Shown here piece by piece: positions 1-11,882 of a stretch of DNA of 64,000 bases (its first letter is position 1; every line of letters starts with the position of its first letter). The DNA comes from Nomia melanderi. Lineage: Eukaryota; Arthropoda; Insecta; Hymenoptera; Halictidae. The notes under the pieces are model-generated. The model was not told the DNA's origin and made no database searches. It saw only the letters and a program-made list of their open reading frames with translations. Made by a program: the position numbers and the translations under genes. The stretch covers positions 15,369,896-15,433,895 of the forward strand of contig NC_135001.1 of the NCBI RefSeq assembly GCF_051020985.1, given 5' to 3'.

Positions 1-87
1 TAACATTTATTCGCAAACATGTGTTATTTATTTATTTCATTAACAAATAATTACATATTTCCGTCATTAAATTAAGGATTATTTCAA

Positions 88-3000
88 CTAACACTTTTGC
101 CTGTAAAATGGATTTATTGGACTTGGTATAGGACTTGCTTTCAATACTCCTACTAATGGCTTTTTGTTTGCATCAAATGGAATTGATGGACTTTTTTGAA
201 CTTGAAGTATGTATTCTGATGTATGTTGAGCCGTATTACGTTGAAGAGCTATTTTCACTCGCTTTTTCGAATTCGAAAAGTTATTTACTTTATTTTGCTC
301 TGGTAATTTATGTACTATCTCCTGTAACAAAAATATAATAACTATTAAAAAAGAGAAAATAAATTTAAGGATGAAGAAAATAGAAATATGTGTTACAAGT
401 GTACATTTTTTTCACTTTCCACCTTTTTCACTACGGGTAACATCCATGCGGATAATCCACTACGAGAGTTCCTTCTTTGAAGACTTACACCCGATTTTTT
501 ATTAGTCTTCAAACATGATTCTTTACTACTATTAATTAAGGTCGCAGGTGCAGATAAAATTATATTATCTGAAACATCCCATCTGTTACAAATTTTAAGT
601 TTTCCTTTCTTTTTAATTGGAGAAACATTCGCAGTTACGATTTTATTTTTTTTGAGTTTTACATTTTCAAATTCACTATTATTCTTAGCTACGACAAATG
701 ATTTTTTCTTTACTTTATAATTATTATCTTTTATATCTACTTTACAATTATTGGAAAGTTTTTCCTTTGTTTCATTTTCTTTTTTTTGTGGCACATGAAT
801 AATCATATCCGATACTTGTAAATTAGTGTGTACTTCATTGCAAGTATCGGTTATTTCATGTTTCTTTCTCTTCTTTATATTTTCGATAGCATCTGCTTTC
901 ACTGTCCTATTTTCATCATTAATATCTTCTGATTTTTCTTCGCTAAATGTATCCCTTTCATTTTCTATAACTTGCTTATTTCTTTTTCTCTTACGGTTCT
1001 TTTGCGTTGAATCAGAATATAATACTTTTTCGAAATTTAAAAGACGTATTGCAGCCGATTTTGCATCTGTATCTTTTTTTCGCGTATTTGGAATATTTAT
1101 TTCCTTAATACCAAGAGGCATTCTGCCTTCTGACAGTTCTGTAAACCTGTAAATGTAATTTATTAAGAAATACAATTCTTTTATGTGTCTCTAAAAGTTA
1201 CCCAGTTTTAAACTGATTATTACTTACTCTTTAATTAAACGATGTAATTGTCTACGTGACTTTGTTGTTGACGAAGGATGATATTTATATTGAGTTAACA
1301 GTGCTACAATCTTCTTAGCATTGAAAGGTATTTGTGACAATTCAACGTCTACTTTTCCAGCTCTTGGATCTAATAATTTTTCTGTATTATGGTTTAATTG
1401 ATTTTGAGAAATCTTATCAGTTTCAATAGTATCACTGTGTTCTTGTTCTTCATCGGATACTTCAATTTTTTCTATATCATCAATGGAACCACTGGGGAAG
1501 CCAGCCTACATGTAACACATCTTAAATTATTTAAGTACAGTACAAACCAGTCTGTATGTCATGTACAGTGTGCTATATAAGTGCCACAAAATTCTTGTTA
1601 TTAATATTTCTGTGACTTACTTCAATTTAGGAAATTAGGGACGTATAGTGAAAGTTGAGGGAAGTGTAAATATTACACCTACAATAACAAATTATCGACG
1701 TATTATCGCATAAAAACAAAAGAACAATAATTATCTGAAATGTTTTACAGATTGTATAATGTCAGTATAATATTTCAACTCTAGCAAAAAATGAACATTC
1801 TATTATTATCAAATAATACATTAACAAATAATCATTTTAAAAATACAGAAATGTTTAAAAATATTATTAATAGTGTTTAAAGAAAGTATTTTAAAAATGT
1901 CTCTGTTAATCTGGACAGTACAGCATTTTGTTTTTATGTAATTGAATATGGAGTAAAATTCTTTTTTCACAGCTGTAAAATAATTTAAGTTTTAATACTT
2001 ACAACTTTCCAAGCTTGAAATTTTTCCTGGTAATCCATTCCCACATCTGATTGGAAGATTAAATATCTAAAAATGTGTCTCATAACATGCCTGATTTGCC
2101 GTTCATCATCCATTATTATAAAGTATGTAATAAATGGTTTAACAAGTTCTGTGACTACATCTTCTGGTACATTTCCACTACTTATCTATGAAATGAAATA
2201 TTTTATATTTAGTATTAACGTATACTACTGAAATAAAATTTAACTATACATGAATGTTAGGCACATTACATTATCATCAAATAACGCAAATTTAATTTGT
2301 CTTTAAATATTAATTTTAAACATTAATAGTACCTTGGATAATTCTTCTAAAAATACTTCTGTTATATGCATTTTAAAACCAATACATATTTTTGGATTTA
2401 GGAAAAGCTTCTCTAGTATTTCTGTGAAACCTTTAATCCATTTCATGTCCCATGATCTTTCTTTACATTTTACAAATGCTTGACGAATCATTCTTCTTAG
2501 AAGCTATAAATAAGTATATAGAAATTAACAATTTTAATATACGCGCACACAAATTAAATAATAAAAATAAATTTTCTAGCTTACCATAGAAAATTTGTCT
2601 AATCTATATTGATCTATACCAAACCATTCTGTACCTAATGTTTGTAAAGCACACATAGTATAGCATAACACTACATCTTTAATATCAAAACAATGTACGA
2701 TTTTACTAAGAGATTCTGCTAATTCCTCTTGGACTAAAGGTTTATCTGACATCCACATGCAATAAAATAATCCTTTCCATAATCGTGTGAAATCTGCCTC
2801 TGTAAATGCTAATAACAAAATATATTTTATTATTTCTATACTTTTTATTTTCATGTTCTTCTTCTCCTTCTTTTTATTTTTATTATTATTATTATTGCAT
2901 TGCAAATTTTATGATTTTATGTTATATACGAATATGTGTAACATATTCATATGAATTCATATAAAAAAAAAATCTTATTATATATCATTTTAATAATATT

Positions 3001-3295
3001 TTACTTCAATTATGTAAAAATAACGTAATTAACATCAATCCTTCTTACCAAATGAACTTCTTGCACGAACTGTCAACCATTTCCTTAAATTTTTTAGTAT
3101 TTTATCACGAATTCTTTTATCGTTACTTGATAATAACCGAGCAAATTTTATTTCTTGAGCAATAATAATTGTTCTTTTATTTTTATTATTTTCTGCATTT
3201 TCCTCCTTTTGTTTTTTATTTTCTAGTATTTGTTGCGTATACTTTTTACGAGGTGCACGTGTGCACCGTTGTGTTTTTTTAACCGCCATTCGCAA
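88..3295 (-). CDS. RRP1: RRP1/Nop52 ribosomal RNA processing protein 1 homolog, 7 exons
   Basis: Nucleolar protein of the RRP1/Nop52 family, which acts in processing of the 27S/32S pre-rRNA and assembly of the large ribosomal subunit. Exons by GT-AG and phase: 3049-3295, 2585-2808, 2333-2503, 2003-2185, 1228-1505, about 405-1146, and 88-321. All junctions keep frame, giving about 692 codons. The conserved N-terminal Nop52 domain spans the first four exons (EIKFARLLSSNDKRIRD, then TRLWKGLFYCMWMSDKP, then FLNPKICIGFKMHITEVF). The middle (exon 6) is lysine-rich and low complexity, as usual for the family. The last exon carries the conserved tail with SPSIPFDANKKP and SPINPFYR. The donor of exon 6 is uncertain: phase-compatible sites end the exon at 405, 423 or 435, and unspliced reading stops at 393. 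Start could be residue 1 (3295) or the second Met (3289). A minus-strand AATAAA lies at 6-11. Confidence 0.88.
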
Positions 3296-4108
3296 TAATA
3301 ATAGACTTTCTTAAATATTTGATGCTCTTTTTCCTATTTTAACAATGAACTGTTCATTTCTAACTCAGATTTCTTTTGTTTATATATATGTTTGAATAAT
3401 GCAAATATTTAAATTTCATTTCACTTTTTCAATAAAAATCAACAAAACAAATTTAAGTAATAACTTCAGTTCTTTTAATGTGTCTAATATGGAATGGAAC
3501 CGGTATTACATCCATAGAATATTCTTATACAGAAACGAAACTCTTGCGTTTTTTAGAAAGCAATGTGGGTCTAAATGTTCGGCTTTCATCTCAAATGCTC
3601 ATCTCATTTCAGATACTAATTTGCTATTTGTCAATACAGTTACACGTAACCAATCAAAACCATAAACAAAATCCCTAGCAACAGATTTCTCCTACTCTTG
3701 TCCCGTACATATCTCCTGACCAATCCATAGTAAGTACTATCTGTTACTCAGGAGATGGCGAGCGAAAGGAATGCGGGTCTGATTAGTCAATTTTCATCTA
3801 TCCTCATCTCAGTTTTTATGCTAATTTGTTATCGCCGATACAAGTTATATGTAAACTAGGGACGTCAAACTGGAAGCTTGCGAGTTCCATAGTGACTTTC
3901 TCCTCACGGAGAATCACCCTCTCCATACCTACTTTTACCTGTATTTGAACACTACATAGAGCTAAGTACAGTGCGTTACTGATGTGAACCGAGCCAGCCA
4001 CTGGCTCAAAAGTGAAGAGGGGCAAGGGGATTCGGCCACACGCTCCACCTCAGCCCACGGCTCGGCTAGTAACAAAGGCATGCCGAAATGAATTCCGACA
4101 TTTCACTT
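3296..4108. other. Intergenic DNA upstream of RRP1, no gene seen
   Basis: This contains the RRP1 5' flank. I see no conserved coding frame, RNA gene or clear TATA box. Open frames here are short and unlike known proteins. Confidence 0.5.
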
Positions 4109-4602
4109 TTAACACGTTGAGTGCGGTGCCGATTTTGCTATATTTTCCGCTCAGGCGGCAGCGCGTGAGCATTTGATGCCGAACGCTAAACTACACGGCG
4201 CGACAAACGCAACAGACGATTCCTTTTTTTCACTGTTTCTTTTGTCGTTTGCACTGTGACAATGGCGCAGGCAATGCACATGTATACAATGTATAAACAT
4301 AAGATAATGGGGTGGGGAATGCCAGAGAGACAAAAGTGCGAACACCAAGAAACGATCAGTCTGAAAAAGCCACGGGAGTACACTAAATTTTAACATAAAT
4401 TTTTTAATTGTCATTAATAATTTAACCCTTTAAAATGCTGGTCTCATGCACCGATGTCGACCAAACGAGAAGTTCGCTGTCAGTCCCTAGAATCCACGCC
4501 GCCCAGACGAAAAGTCTACTGTCAGTCCCCAGGGACTGACGCCGCTTGAGCGGAAAGTTCACTGTCAGTCCCTAGGGACTGACGCAGCACTCAACGTGTT
4601 AA
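4109..4602. mobile_element. TTAA-flanked MITE (piggyBac-like termini), family A, copy 1
   Basis: The element (4113-4598) is flanked by TTAA at 4109-4112 and 4599-4602. It has terminal inverted repeats CACGTTGAGTGC and GCACTCAACGTG. A TTAA target duplication is typical of piggyBac-type transposition. It encodes no transposase. The right third holds about three copies of a roughly 50-bp unit built on the perfect palindrome GTCAGTCCCTAGGGACTGAC or its variants. A second copy lies at 50421-50921. Confidence 0.85.
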
Positions 4603-4936
4603 CCCCTTGCGGTACTTTAACGAGTTTGACTCATGATAACAATTTTGGATCGAATATAAGTATCACGAGTCTGACTTGAGGTGACGAGTCAGATATCGTT
4701 CGCCATGATCATGGCCCGGATGTTGCCCGGTTAACACGTTCGCTACCGGCGCTTATTTCGCATCCCATTCAGAAAGCGCCATTGCGCTGTTCGGCTTCCT
4801 TTCGACCGTGTTTGTTTAAAAACCTCTGGTACTCAAACGGTTAATTTCATTTTCATTATGTAAAATATAGGGTTACAGCCGTCGCAAATATGTGACGCTG
4901 GTAGCGAACGTGTTAAATGGTATTGTAAAGGGTTAA
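4599..4936. mobile_element. Second TTAA MITE, probably interrupted by a third
   Basis: TTAA at 4599-4602 is followed by CCCCTTGCGGTAC. Near the right end, TTGTAAAGGG precedes TTAA at 4933-4936, roughly the inverse of the left end. The interval contains a complete smaller TTAA element (4731-4916), so it reads as an older MITE hit by a younger one. The outer terminal repeats are imperfect, so this is less certain than the inner one. Confidence 0.55.
4731..4916. mobile_element. Nested TTAA-flanked MITE, family B
   Basis: TTAA at 4731-4734 and 4913-4916 bracket a 178-bp element. Its terminal inverted repeats are CACGTTCGCTACCGGCG and CGCTGGTAGCGAACGTG. No coding capacity. Confidence 0.8.
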
Positions 4937-5470
4937 GCTATAAGCCGGCAGGGTTCACGTCAATGAATATCTATATACACATACCGAATAGGGAGACCGA
5001 ATGCGATGAATGGAGACGTAACGACAGAAAACAATATTCTCTATAGTTCCATCTTACTTCGTTCATTCGGTTTCGCTCCCGTCCTTTGTTATTGCTTTGT
5101 TATTACTGCACAGTATACAATCTCGAGCTCTATATACTAGAGTAGAGGTATACTTAGGAGAACGCTGATCGAGACCATTGACATAAGGGAAGGTAGACCG
5201 ATATCATGTGGATTTTATTTTTCTCCATTTACACGGTTTCCCATGTAAAACACCATGATTTTATTCCAAGATTCCGATCTTACGTACAAATCGGAGGAGT
5301 GTAAATAAGGCGGACCAACGCGAATCAGATCAATTCAGATTTAACAGCGAAAAACCAATAGTTAAAATTCGTAATGAGCATTTTTTATTATAAATTTGTG
5401 ATCAATATCATTAAGCTTCAATATCAGTAAATAAAGATTTTAAAAACATGAAAGATCCTCACAAAAAATC
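4937..5470. other. Unassigned DNA left of the histone array
   Basis: Sequence between the MITE cluster and the first base shared with unit 2. No gene, RNA or repeat recognised. Confidence 0.5.
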
Positions 5471-5724
5471 GTCATGAAAAATTGTACACAAAATCAACTT
5501 ACACGTTATCTACACTGTTACGTCAATTTTGTTCAATGTATTACTGAAGAATAAACAAATAAATGCATTAGTACAATCCGTAAAATGTACGACTATAGCC
5601 GCCATTTTCGGCAATGAATTAATAGAGTCGGTTTTGTTTTGTTTACATACATTGTTTCATTTTGAAAATGATTTCCATGCGGAATAAGTAATTTTGTGTT
5701 TATCTGCAAGCAAATGCAGTTAAG

Positions 5725-6010
5725 TTGGGTATACAAGATGATTATTATTTCCAACATAACGACCCGAAGCATATTGCTCAGATAGTTCATGAGTGGATAC
5801 TTTATCATGTTTCTCATTTTTTATGTACACCAGCTCAGAGTCCGAATATAAATCTTATAAAAAATTTGTGGGCAGAAATAGATAAAAGACTACGCAAACA
5901 TGAAATTTCCAATAAACACTAAAAGAAAAAATTCTGGAAGTTTGGAATAGTGTTAAACCAAGCACCACTGTAAAATTAATAGAAATACTAAAAAAATTAC
6001 TTCAAAATAA
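5725..6010 (+). pseudogene. Tc1-like transposase C-terminal fragment, dead (unit 1)
   Basis: The C-terminal part of a Tc1/mariner superfamily DDE transposase. Recognisable blocks are FQHNDPKH and TPAQSPNIN followed by IKNLWAEIDKRLRKH. In active relatives the first reads DNDPKH and the second IENLW. Here His stands for the second catalytic Asp and Lys for the catalytic Glu, so the product cannot be active. The frame stops at 5922; the tail then lacks a 52-bp segment that is still present in unit 2. No N-terminal HTH part or terminal inverted repeats are visible. Confidence 0.82.
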
Positions 6011-6015
6011 TAAAG

Positions 6016-6720
6016 TTATGGTAATATGCAGACTTTTTTTATAAGACGTACTCCGGTATGAATATTTTTGTGGGCTATTATTACGTACTAAGACGGATTT
6101 TATCTGAGATGGAACGGTTTTTGGATCGCAGGTAGGATAAGGAAGAATGCAGTCACGTTCTTGGAATTCGACCCTTCTGACCATCGTGCACAATAGGGGT
6201 TCGCACTTTTCCGTTAAGAGCTGCACGTGTCCTTCCATGGCGCAGATGCTTACGCAAGTAAATGATTTCTTTGCTCCCTCGTGAGATCGATTTTCTAGGG
6301 TTGTAATATGCAGGATGAAACTTTTTTGGAGCAGTTTATAAAGCTTATTTTTTGTGCCATTGATAATGACAAATCAACGTTCTTCTGAACGATAAAAAAT
6401 CAATGAAATGATCGTCAAATGTATCGCCCGGCGACGTTTGTTCGGTGTGCATGAAATCTCGTCCAATAGGAAAGCGAAGGATACGTGTGACTAAATATGT
6501 ATATATCGGTTGCAGGAAAGACGGCAGATGGAAGGAATGTGGGTCTGAATGGTCGGAGTGGAAAGTGGCCCGTCCGTTGTCTCACGCATTTGGGGTTCGA
6601 GCGTCTGATTTGCTGAAGCAGTCACACACACCAATTCCACCGCGTCACGCATAGCACATAGTGAAAGCCCCCTCTTGCTCTTGTGCCGTCTCACATGACG
6701 ACTTCTCTACAGACGTAGTA
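6016..6720. other. Spacer between Tc1 relic and H2B (unit 1)
   Basis: Nearly identical to 19653-20356. Short open frames on both strands are identical in the two copies, but so is the noncoding DNA around them, so this shows recent homogenisation, not coding. No gene recognised. Confidence 0.5.
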
Positions 6721-6899
6721 CCCCCCAATTGTAATGGGCGTTGAATTCATGCTATAAAAGCGAGAGAATCGTATCGTCTTAGACAGTATCGTGTTGAATT
6801 TCTATCTCTTGCGATCGTCGAACTTGTTGTCAGTTGATTCATCGTACATTGGTTTTCCCGCGATAGAGCTGTACTTTGCTGTAAGATTCCTCATCTGCC
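6721..6899 (+). promoter_or_regulatory. Promoter and 5' leader of standalone H2B (unit 1)
   Basis: A TATA box, TATAAAA, lies at 6753-6759, about 140 bp before the ATG. A CCAAT motif lies just upstream (about 6724-6728). Unlike the other H2B genes this promoter is not shared with H2A. Confidence 0.7.
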
Positions 6900-7280
6900 A
6901 TGCCGCCGAAAACCGCGGGAAAAGCCATGAAGAAAGCCGGGAAGGCGCAGAAGAACATCAGTATGAACAAATCCGATTCGAGTAAGAAGAAGAAGAAGAG
7001 GAGGGAGAGTTACGCGATTTACATTTACAAGGTTCTGAAGCAAGTACACCCGGACACCGGCGTCTCGAGCCGTGCTATGAGCATCATGAACAGCTTCGTC
7101 AACGATATATTCGAACGTATCGCTGCCGAAGCGTCCCGATTATCGCACTATAATAAACGCAGCACTATTACCTCGAGGGAGGTACAAACCGCGGTAAGAC
7201 TGCTGTTACCTGGCGAGCTAGCGAAACATGCGGTCAGTGAGGGCACCAAAGCGGTTACTAAATATACAAGTTCAAAATGA
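6900..7280 (+). CDS. H2B: Histone H2B, standalone isoform (126 aa, unit 1)
   Basis: Core histone that pairs with H2A in the nucleosome. The histone fold (about residues 36-123) and the C-terminal AVTKYTSSK are canonical. The N-terminal tail differs from the paired H2B genes: after KAQKNIS it has MNKSDSS before the Lys run, making the protein three residues longer. There are further changes (Ala6, Met10, Val and Arg in HPDTGVSSRA, Ile in FVNDIFERI, Ser in ASRLSHY). It ends with Lys then TGA and is followed 53 bp later by a histone stem-loop, so it is a replication-dependent gene. It stands alone, with no H2A upstream. Intronless and intact. Confidence 0.97.
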   Translation: MPPKTAGKAMKKAGKAQKNISMNKSDSSKKKKKRRESYAIYIYKVLKQVHPDTGVSSRAMSIMNSFVNDIFERIAAEASRLSHYNKRSTITSREVQTAVRLLLPGELAKHAVSEGTKAVTKYTSSK

Positions 7281-7333
7281 AACGTAATTCGACTCTGATG
7301 GATGCAGCTTGTTATTCGAGCCACTAGACAAAC

Positions 7334-7349
7334 GGCCCTTTTTAGGGCC
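7334..7349 (+). terminator. Histone 3' stem-loop, H2B standalone (UUUU loop)
   Basis: GGCCCTTTTTAGGGCC: six-base-pair stem with TTTT loop, followed by ACCAA. It marks the processed, non-polyadenylated 3' end of the H2B mRNA. Confidence 0.93.
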
Positions 7350-8329
7350 ACCAAGTGTTTTTCTCGTAGGAACTTCTCGTTTCTGTTCATGTTTTTTTAT
7401 GTTTGGTAAAGTTACTTTATTACCATTATCTCTTTGTTTAAAGTACTGCAATTTTACTCCATTATAGTACTAGAGTTATATTCGATTGGGATAGTATTAA
7501 TGTTAACTTCTTGCTCTTATAACTTCTCTTACAACTATACTTACCAGAATCACTTTATTATTATTATCTATATTTGACGAGCAAGAAACTACTGTCACAC
7601 TGTAAGTTTAATTTACTCGGAAACTATTTATTCTCAAGATCGTTTCCAATATTCAATGTTTTTAAGGTATCAATAATCGCGAAACAAAAAAATCGAAACC
7701 AGCCATGTTGACTGGTATAGTAGATCTAGTGTTAAAAGAGATTTTTTCGAAATTTTTTAATGCAATTATTAGGAAACTAAAAGTTTACATAGAATACGCT
7801 GTATATTCTATGATACAGATGGCCCAAGGACCACTTTTCTTTTGCTACGTTACTGAATGGCTTCTGTATACCCAATTAGGCTCTAACGATTGCAGTCGAA
7901 TTCCTCCTCTTTTAATCAGCACGCATTCACATAGATAAGTTGTACTTGCATTTTGTCGTGAGTACGGCTACAGTACGACTACATTAAGTATGCAGGTATA
8001 GACGGTTGAGAAGTTGCCGCGGGACTCCAGTTCCCTATCTATGTTCTATAACCTCACTGACTTTGATAAAACCAAATTTAATATTTTTTAAACAATATAT
8101 ATATATATATTTTTTTTTTTAAATGTTACCGCCGAGAAAATGCTATTTTACTCAAAATGGTTCCAATTTAACTTATGAACATTATCAGAATAAATAAAAT
8201 TGTACTTAATCTCATTTTTGCTTTCTATTTATGAATTTGGTTAAACATTGATTATAATGTGAAATACAACAGTAACGTATTTTGTATATAGGAGACTCTG
8301 AAAGTCGTTGTACGTTTAAATTATTTGAT
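7350..8329. other. Spacer H2B-H4, unit 1, with truncated TTAA-MITE end
   Basis: Bases about 7614-7735 resemble family-C MITEs elsewhere in the window and end at TTAA 7732-7735. From about 7690 this matches 25585 onward, clearly less identically than neighbouring stretches. A 77-codon open frame (7705-7938) is open in unit 2 too but resembles no protein; I treat it as noncoding. Confidence 0.5.
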
Positions 8330-8345
8330 GGCCCTAAAAAGGGCT
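8330..8345 (-). terminator. Histone 3' stem-loop, H4 (unit 1), with base mismatch
   Basis: On the minus strand it reads AGCCCTTTTTAGGGCC. The outermost stem pair is A opposite C, unlike the perfect stem of the unit 2 copy (26541-26556). The loop is TTTT. Confidence 0.85.
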
Positions 8346-8381
8346 GATTGTGAAGATCTTTCTCCTTTCTGCTCACGTGTT

Positions 8382-9408
<1,027 letters not shown>

Positions 9409-9440
9409 GTTACTCTGTTCTTTTAACTCGTAAAAAAACC

Positions 9441-9456
9441 GGCCCTTTTCAGGGCC
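9441..9456 (+). terminator. Histone 3' stem-loop, H3 (unit 1)
   Basis: GGCCCTTTTCAGGGCC followed by ACCAA: perfect six-base-pair stem with the canonical TTTC loop. Confidence 0.95.
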
Positions 9457-11639
9457 ACCAATTTTTTTTATCGGAGAAACAAACCACAATTCGCTATTCT
9501 ACTATTAAACTTCCCGACGTACCAAACTCGATTAACGATGGTTTATCAGAAAATGTTAAAATTCTCTAGTTTTTGTCATAAATTTGATTATTATATTTGA
9601 TACATAGTTTTATGTACCGTAATAATGACAAAAATTAAGTTTTTAAAATTATATTCCACTCTTTAATTGAGGGAAACGTTTTTATTCTACAGTCGTGATC
9701 CATTTTATTTTTAATATTTTCCTGTTTATTAAACAATTTTTGAAATTTATTCCGTTGCGTTAGTATAGACCAGCGGTTTTCAACTATTCTGTTTGCGTAT
9801 CATCGAACCAATATGTGTGACAAAGATACTCACCACTTGGTAGACATATTTTCAATTAAAAAATGTTCCGCAAATACAAAGTGTTATTCTCTTAACTTTG
9901 GAATGTGGGTAAAGAACAAGTACAATTAAAAAGGATTCGAATTTAATCCACTGCATTTATGAGAAAAACAGATTATCGAAAAAATTAAGTTACAAAGTAC
10001 AATCAGAAAGTTATATCGACATTTTCGAAATAAATATATTGAGAGCCAATTAATTTTTTTTTAATTTCAACCGAAAATTAGACTCAAGATTTAATTTCGA
10101 AAATTTTACATATGCTCTTAATAATTTGAGAATATTCAACGTTACACATACGGTGCACGTTTTATGGACTGAGAACCGCTGTCACTCTGCACATTGTAGG
10201 CTGTATTCTATTATATTCTTGCGGCAAACTTTTTAACATATCAATTCTAATTATATTGTTATCTTATATGTTCGTAAATTTTCAACTAAAAAATTATCGT
10301 CTGTAACATTTACGTGTGTTTTTTGCCAACAAATGGTTAACATATAAAAAACATTGAAATGTGAGTAAAAATCAAAATATTTCTGCGTATGTAATGTTCC
10401 GGCATGTCAGAGATCTGAAAATGCGCAAAGTATTAGTAAAGAGCACTTCGATTTGTTATATCGCGCAACAATGCTGTTGTTTTACAATGTCCAATCAACG
10501 ACGCTAAAACAACATGTCTACCACAACGTATGAGAGCAACGGTCTCGCGTGATTCATTCACTCGTGTCGGTATTTTTCAACAGTTTGTTCACATTCATTC
10601 GCTATTTGGAATATCTATTTACACCGTTATGTGTCACAATAATGGTAGAAAAATGATGTAGGAACAATATCAGCATCGACGAACCCCGACATTTTCGTGA
10701 CCTGATATGGTCATCCATCTTTATGAATCTAGAATCAGACACCGCGATCGTCAGCGATGCAGACTCGACCAATATTTTACAATATCGCCAATTGGAAACC
10801 AGTTTCTTTAAATAATGCATATCTTGTACTTTAACATGATACGATCGCGAAGATTAATGCAACTTCTTAAACTAGAAATCGTACGACAGCAAATACATGT
10901 CGTAATCGGCTTGTCGATGTTCCTCCGCATTTCGCAAATTTAGATTTAATTCGAGAATTTTCATGCTGCCATCGAGACCATCACTTTAATCAGAACATAT
11001 TATTATTTTTAAATATCACAGAGACATATTAATCGCCATACAAACAATATTAAATACCGCGGTTCGACGACAGGAGTGAGGTTATGACTTCCGTGGCTCC
11101 GGATTGATTCCATTTCGAATTATCAATCGCCCCTCTCTTTACAATATTAATTATTACCATACGCATGTGGTTATACTATGTTCCAACCAAAAACACAATG
11201 ATATTTTTATTGTATAGAACCCCATTACAAAATATCGAAGCGTCATTGGTGTCCATTCCGTGGGTAGATAGAAATTCCGGCAGCACCAATTTTAATTTTC
11301 TCCTATTGTAGAAACCAGGAAACGATTATCAAAAAACTGTGTACAATATGAAGCAACGGTCCTATTGGAATCGTTTATGTTAGATAAACAGGAGCAAGTT
11401 GCGAATAAAACGACAATTTTTGTTATTTTTCCACAACGTGTCCCGATCCCGCCAAAAGACATTTGCCGGCATATCGTCGCGTCCACGCAACCCAATGGGT
11501 TTCATCGGTCGGCGAACCACTCGAAATAATACTAGATACACGTGGCCGTTCGACAACGGTAACATTTCGTCCTCATGTACGCCCAGCGAGAAGAAATTCT
11601 AGCTAAAATCGAATGATCATTTACCACTTCACCGTTTTT
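9457..11639. other. H3-H1 spacer (unit 1)
   Basis: AT-rich spacer of 2.2 kb with no recognised gene. It matches 27667-29775 with many substitutions and several indels, including a stretch of about 50-70 bp around 9950-10020 lacking in unit 2. Minus-strand open frames at 11292-11565 have no recognised homolog. Confidence 0.5.
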
Positions 11640-11882
11640 CAAGAAACTTGCCGCTCAACATATTCGTGAAGACTCTCTCCATGGTCCGCGCTTGCGACCA
11701 TGTACCGTGGTTTCAGTCAGCGTGCTTATACTTCAAACTTACCACTGCAGAGGATCGGCGCAACGGTTATCCATTCGTTTGAAGTTATTTGCAAAACAAC
11801 GCAAAAGAGTTGTGTTGCGCGTACGATTCGATTCGTAAAAGAAAAACCATTTTCACCAGGAGTTACTAGCAGTAGAGGGAAA
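11640..11882 (+). promoter_or_regulatory. H1 5' region (unit 1), no clear TATA box
   Basis: No TATAAA-like motif or CCAAT pair stands at the usual distance, unlike all core histone genes here. Drosophila H1 promoters are likewise TATA-less and use TRF2; a similar mode is an inference. The 61 codons upstream of the H1 ATG are open in frame in both units. Confidence 0.4.

Noticed and set aside
6002..6238. Open frames in the H2B upstream spacer identical in both units
   Set aside because: The surrounding noncoding DNA is just as identical, so identity reflects recent homogenisation. No protein resemblance.
7705..7938. 77-codon frame in the H2B-H4 spacer, also open in unit 2 (25581-25838)
   Set aside because: Its 5' part overlaps the end of a MITE, the protein is low complexity, and changes between copies fall at all codon positions.
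11700..11882. Longer H1 start 61 codons upstream
   Set aside because: The extension has no H1-like features and lies where a promoter and leader are expected; MEDKGN is a normal H1 start.
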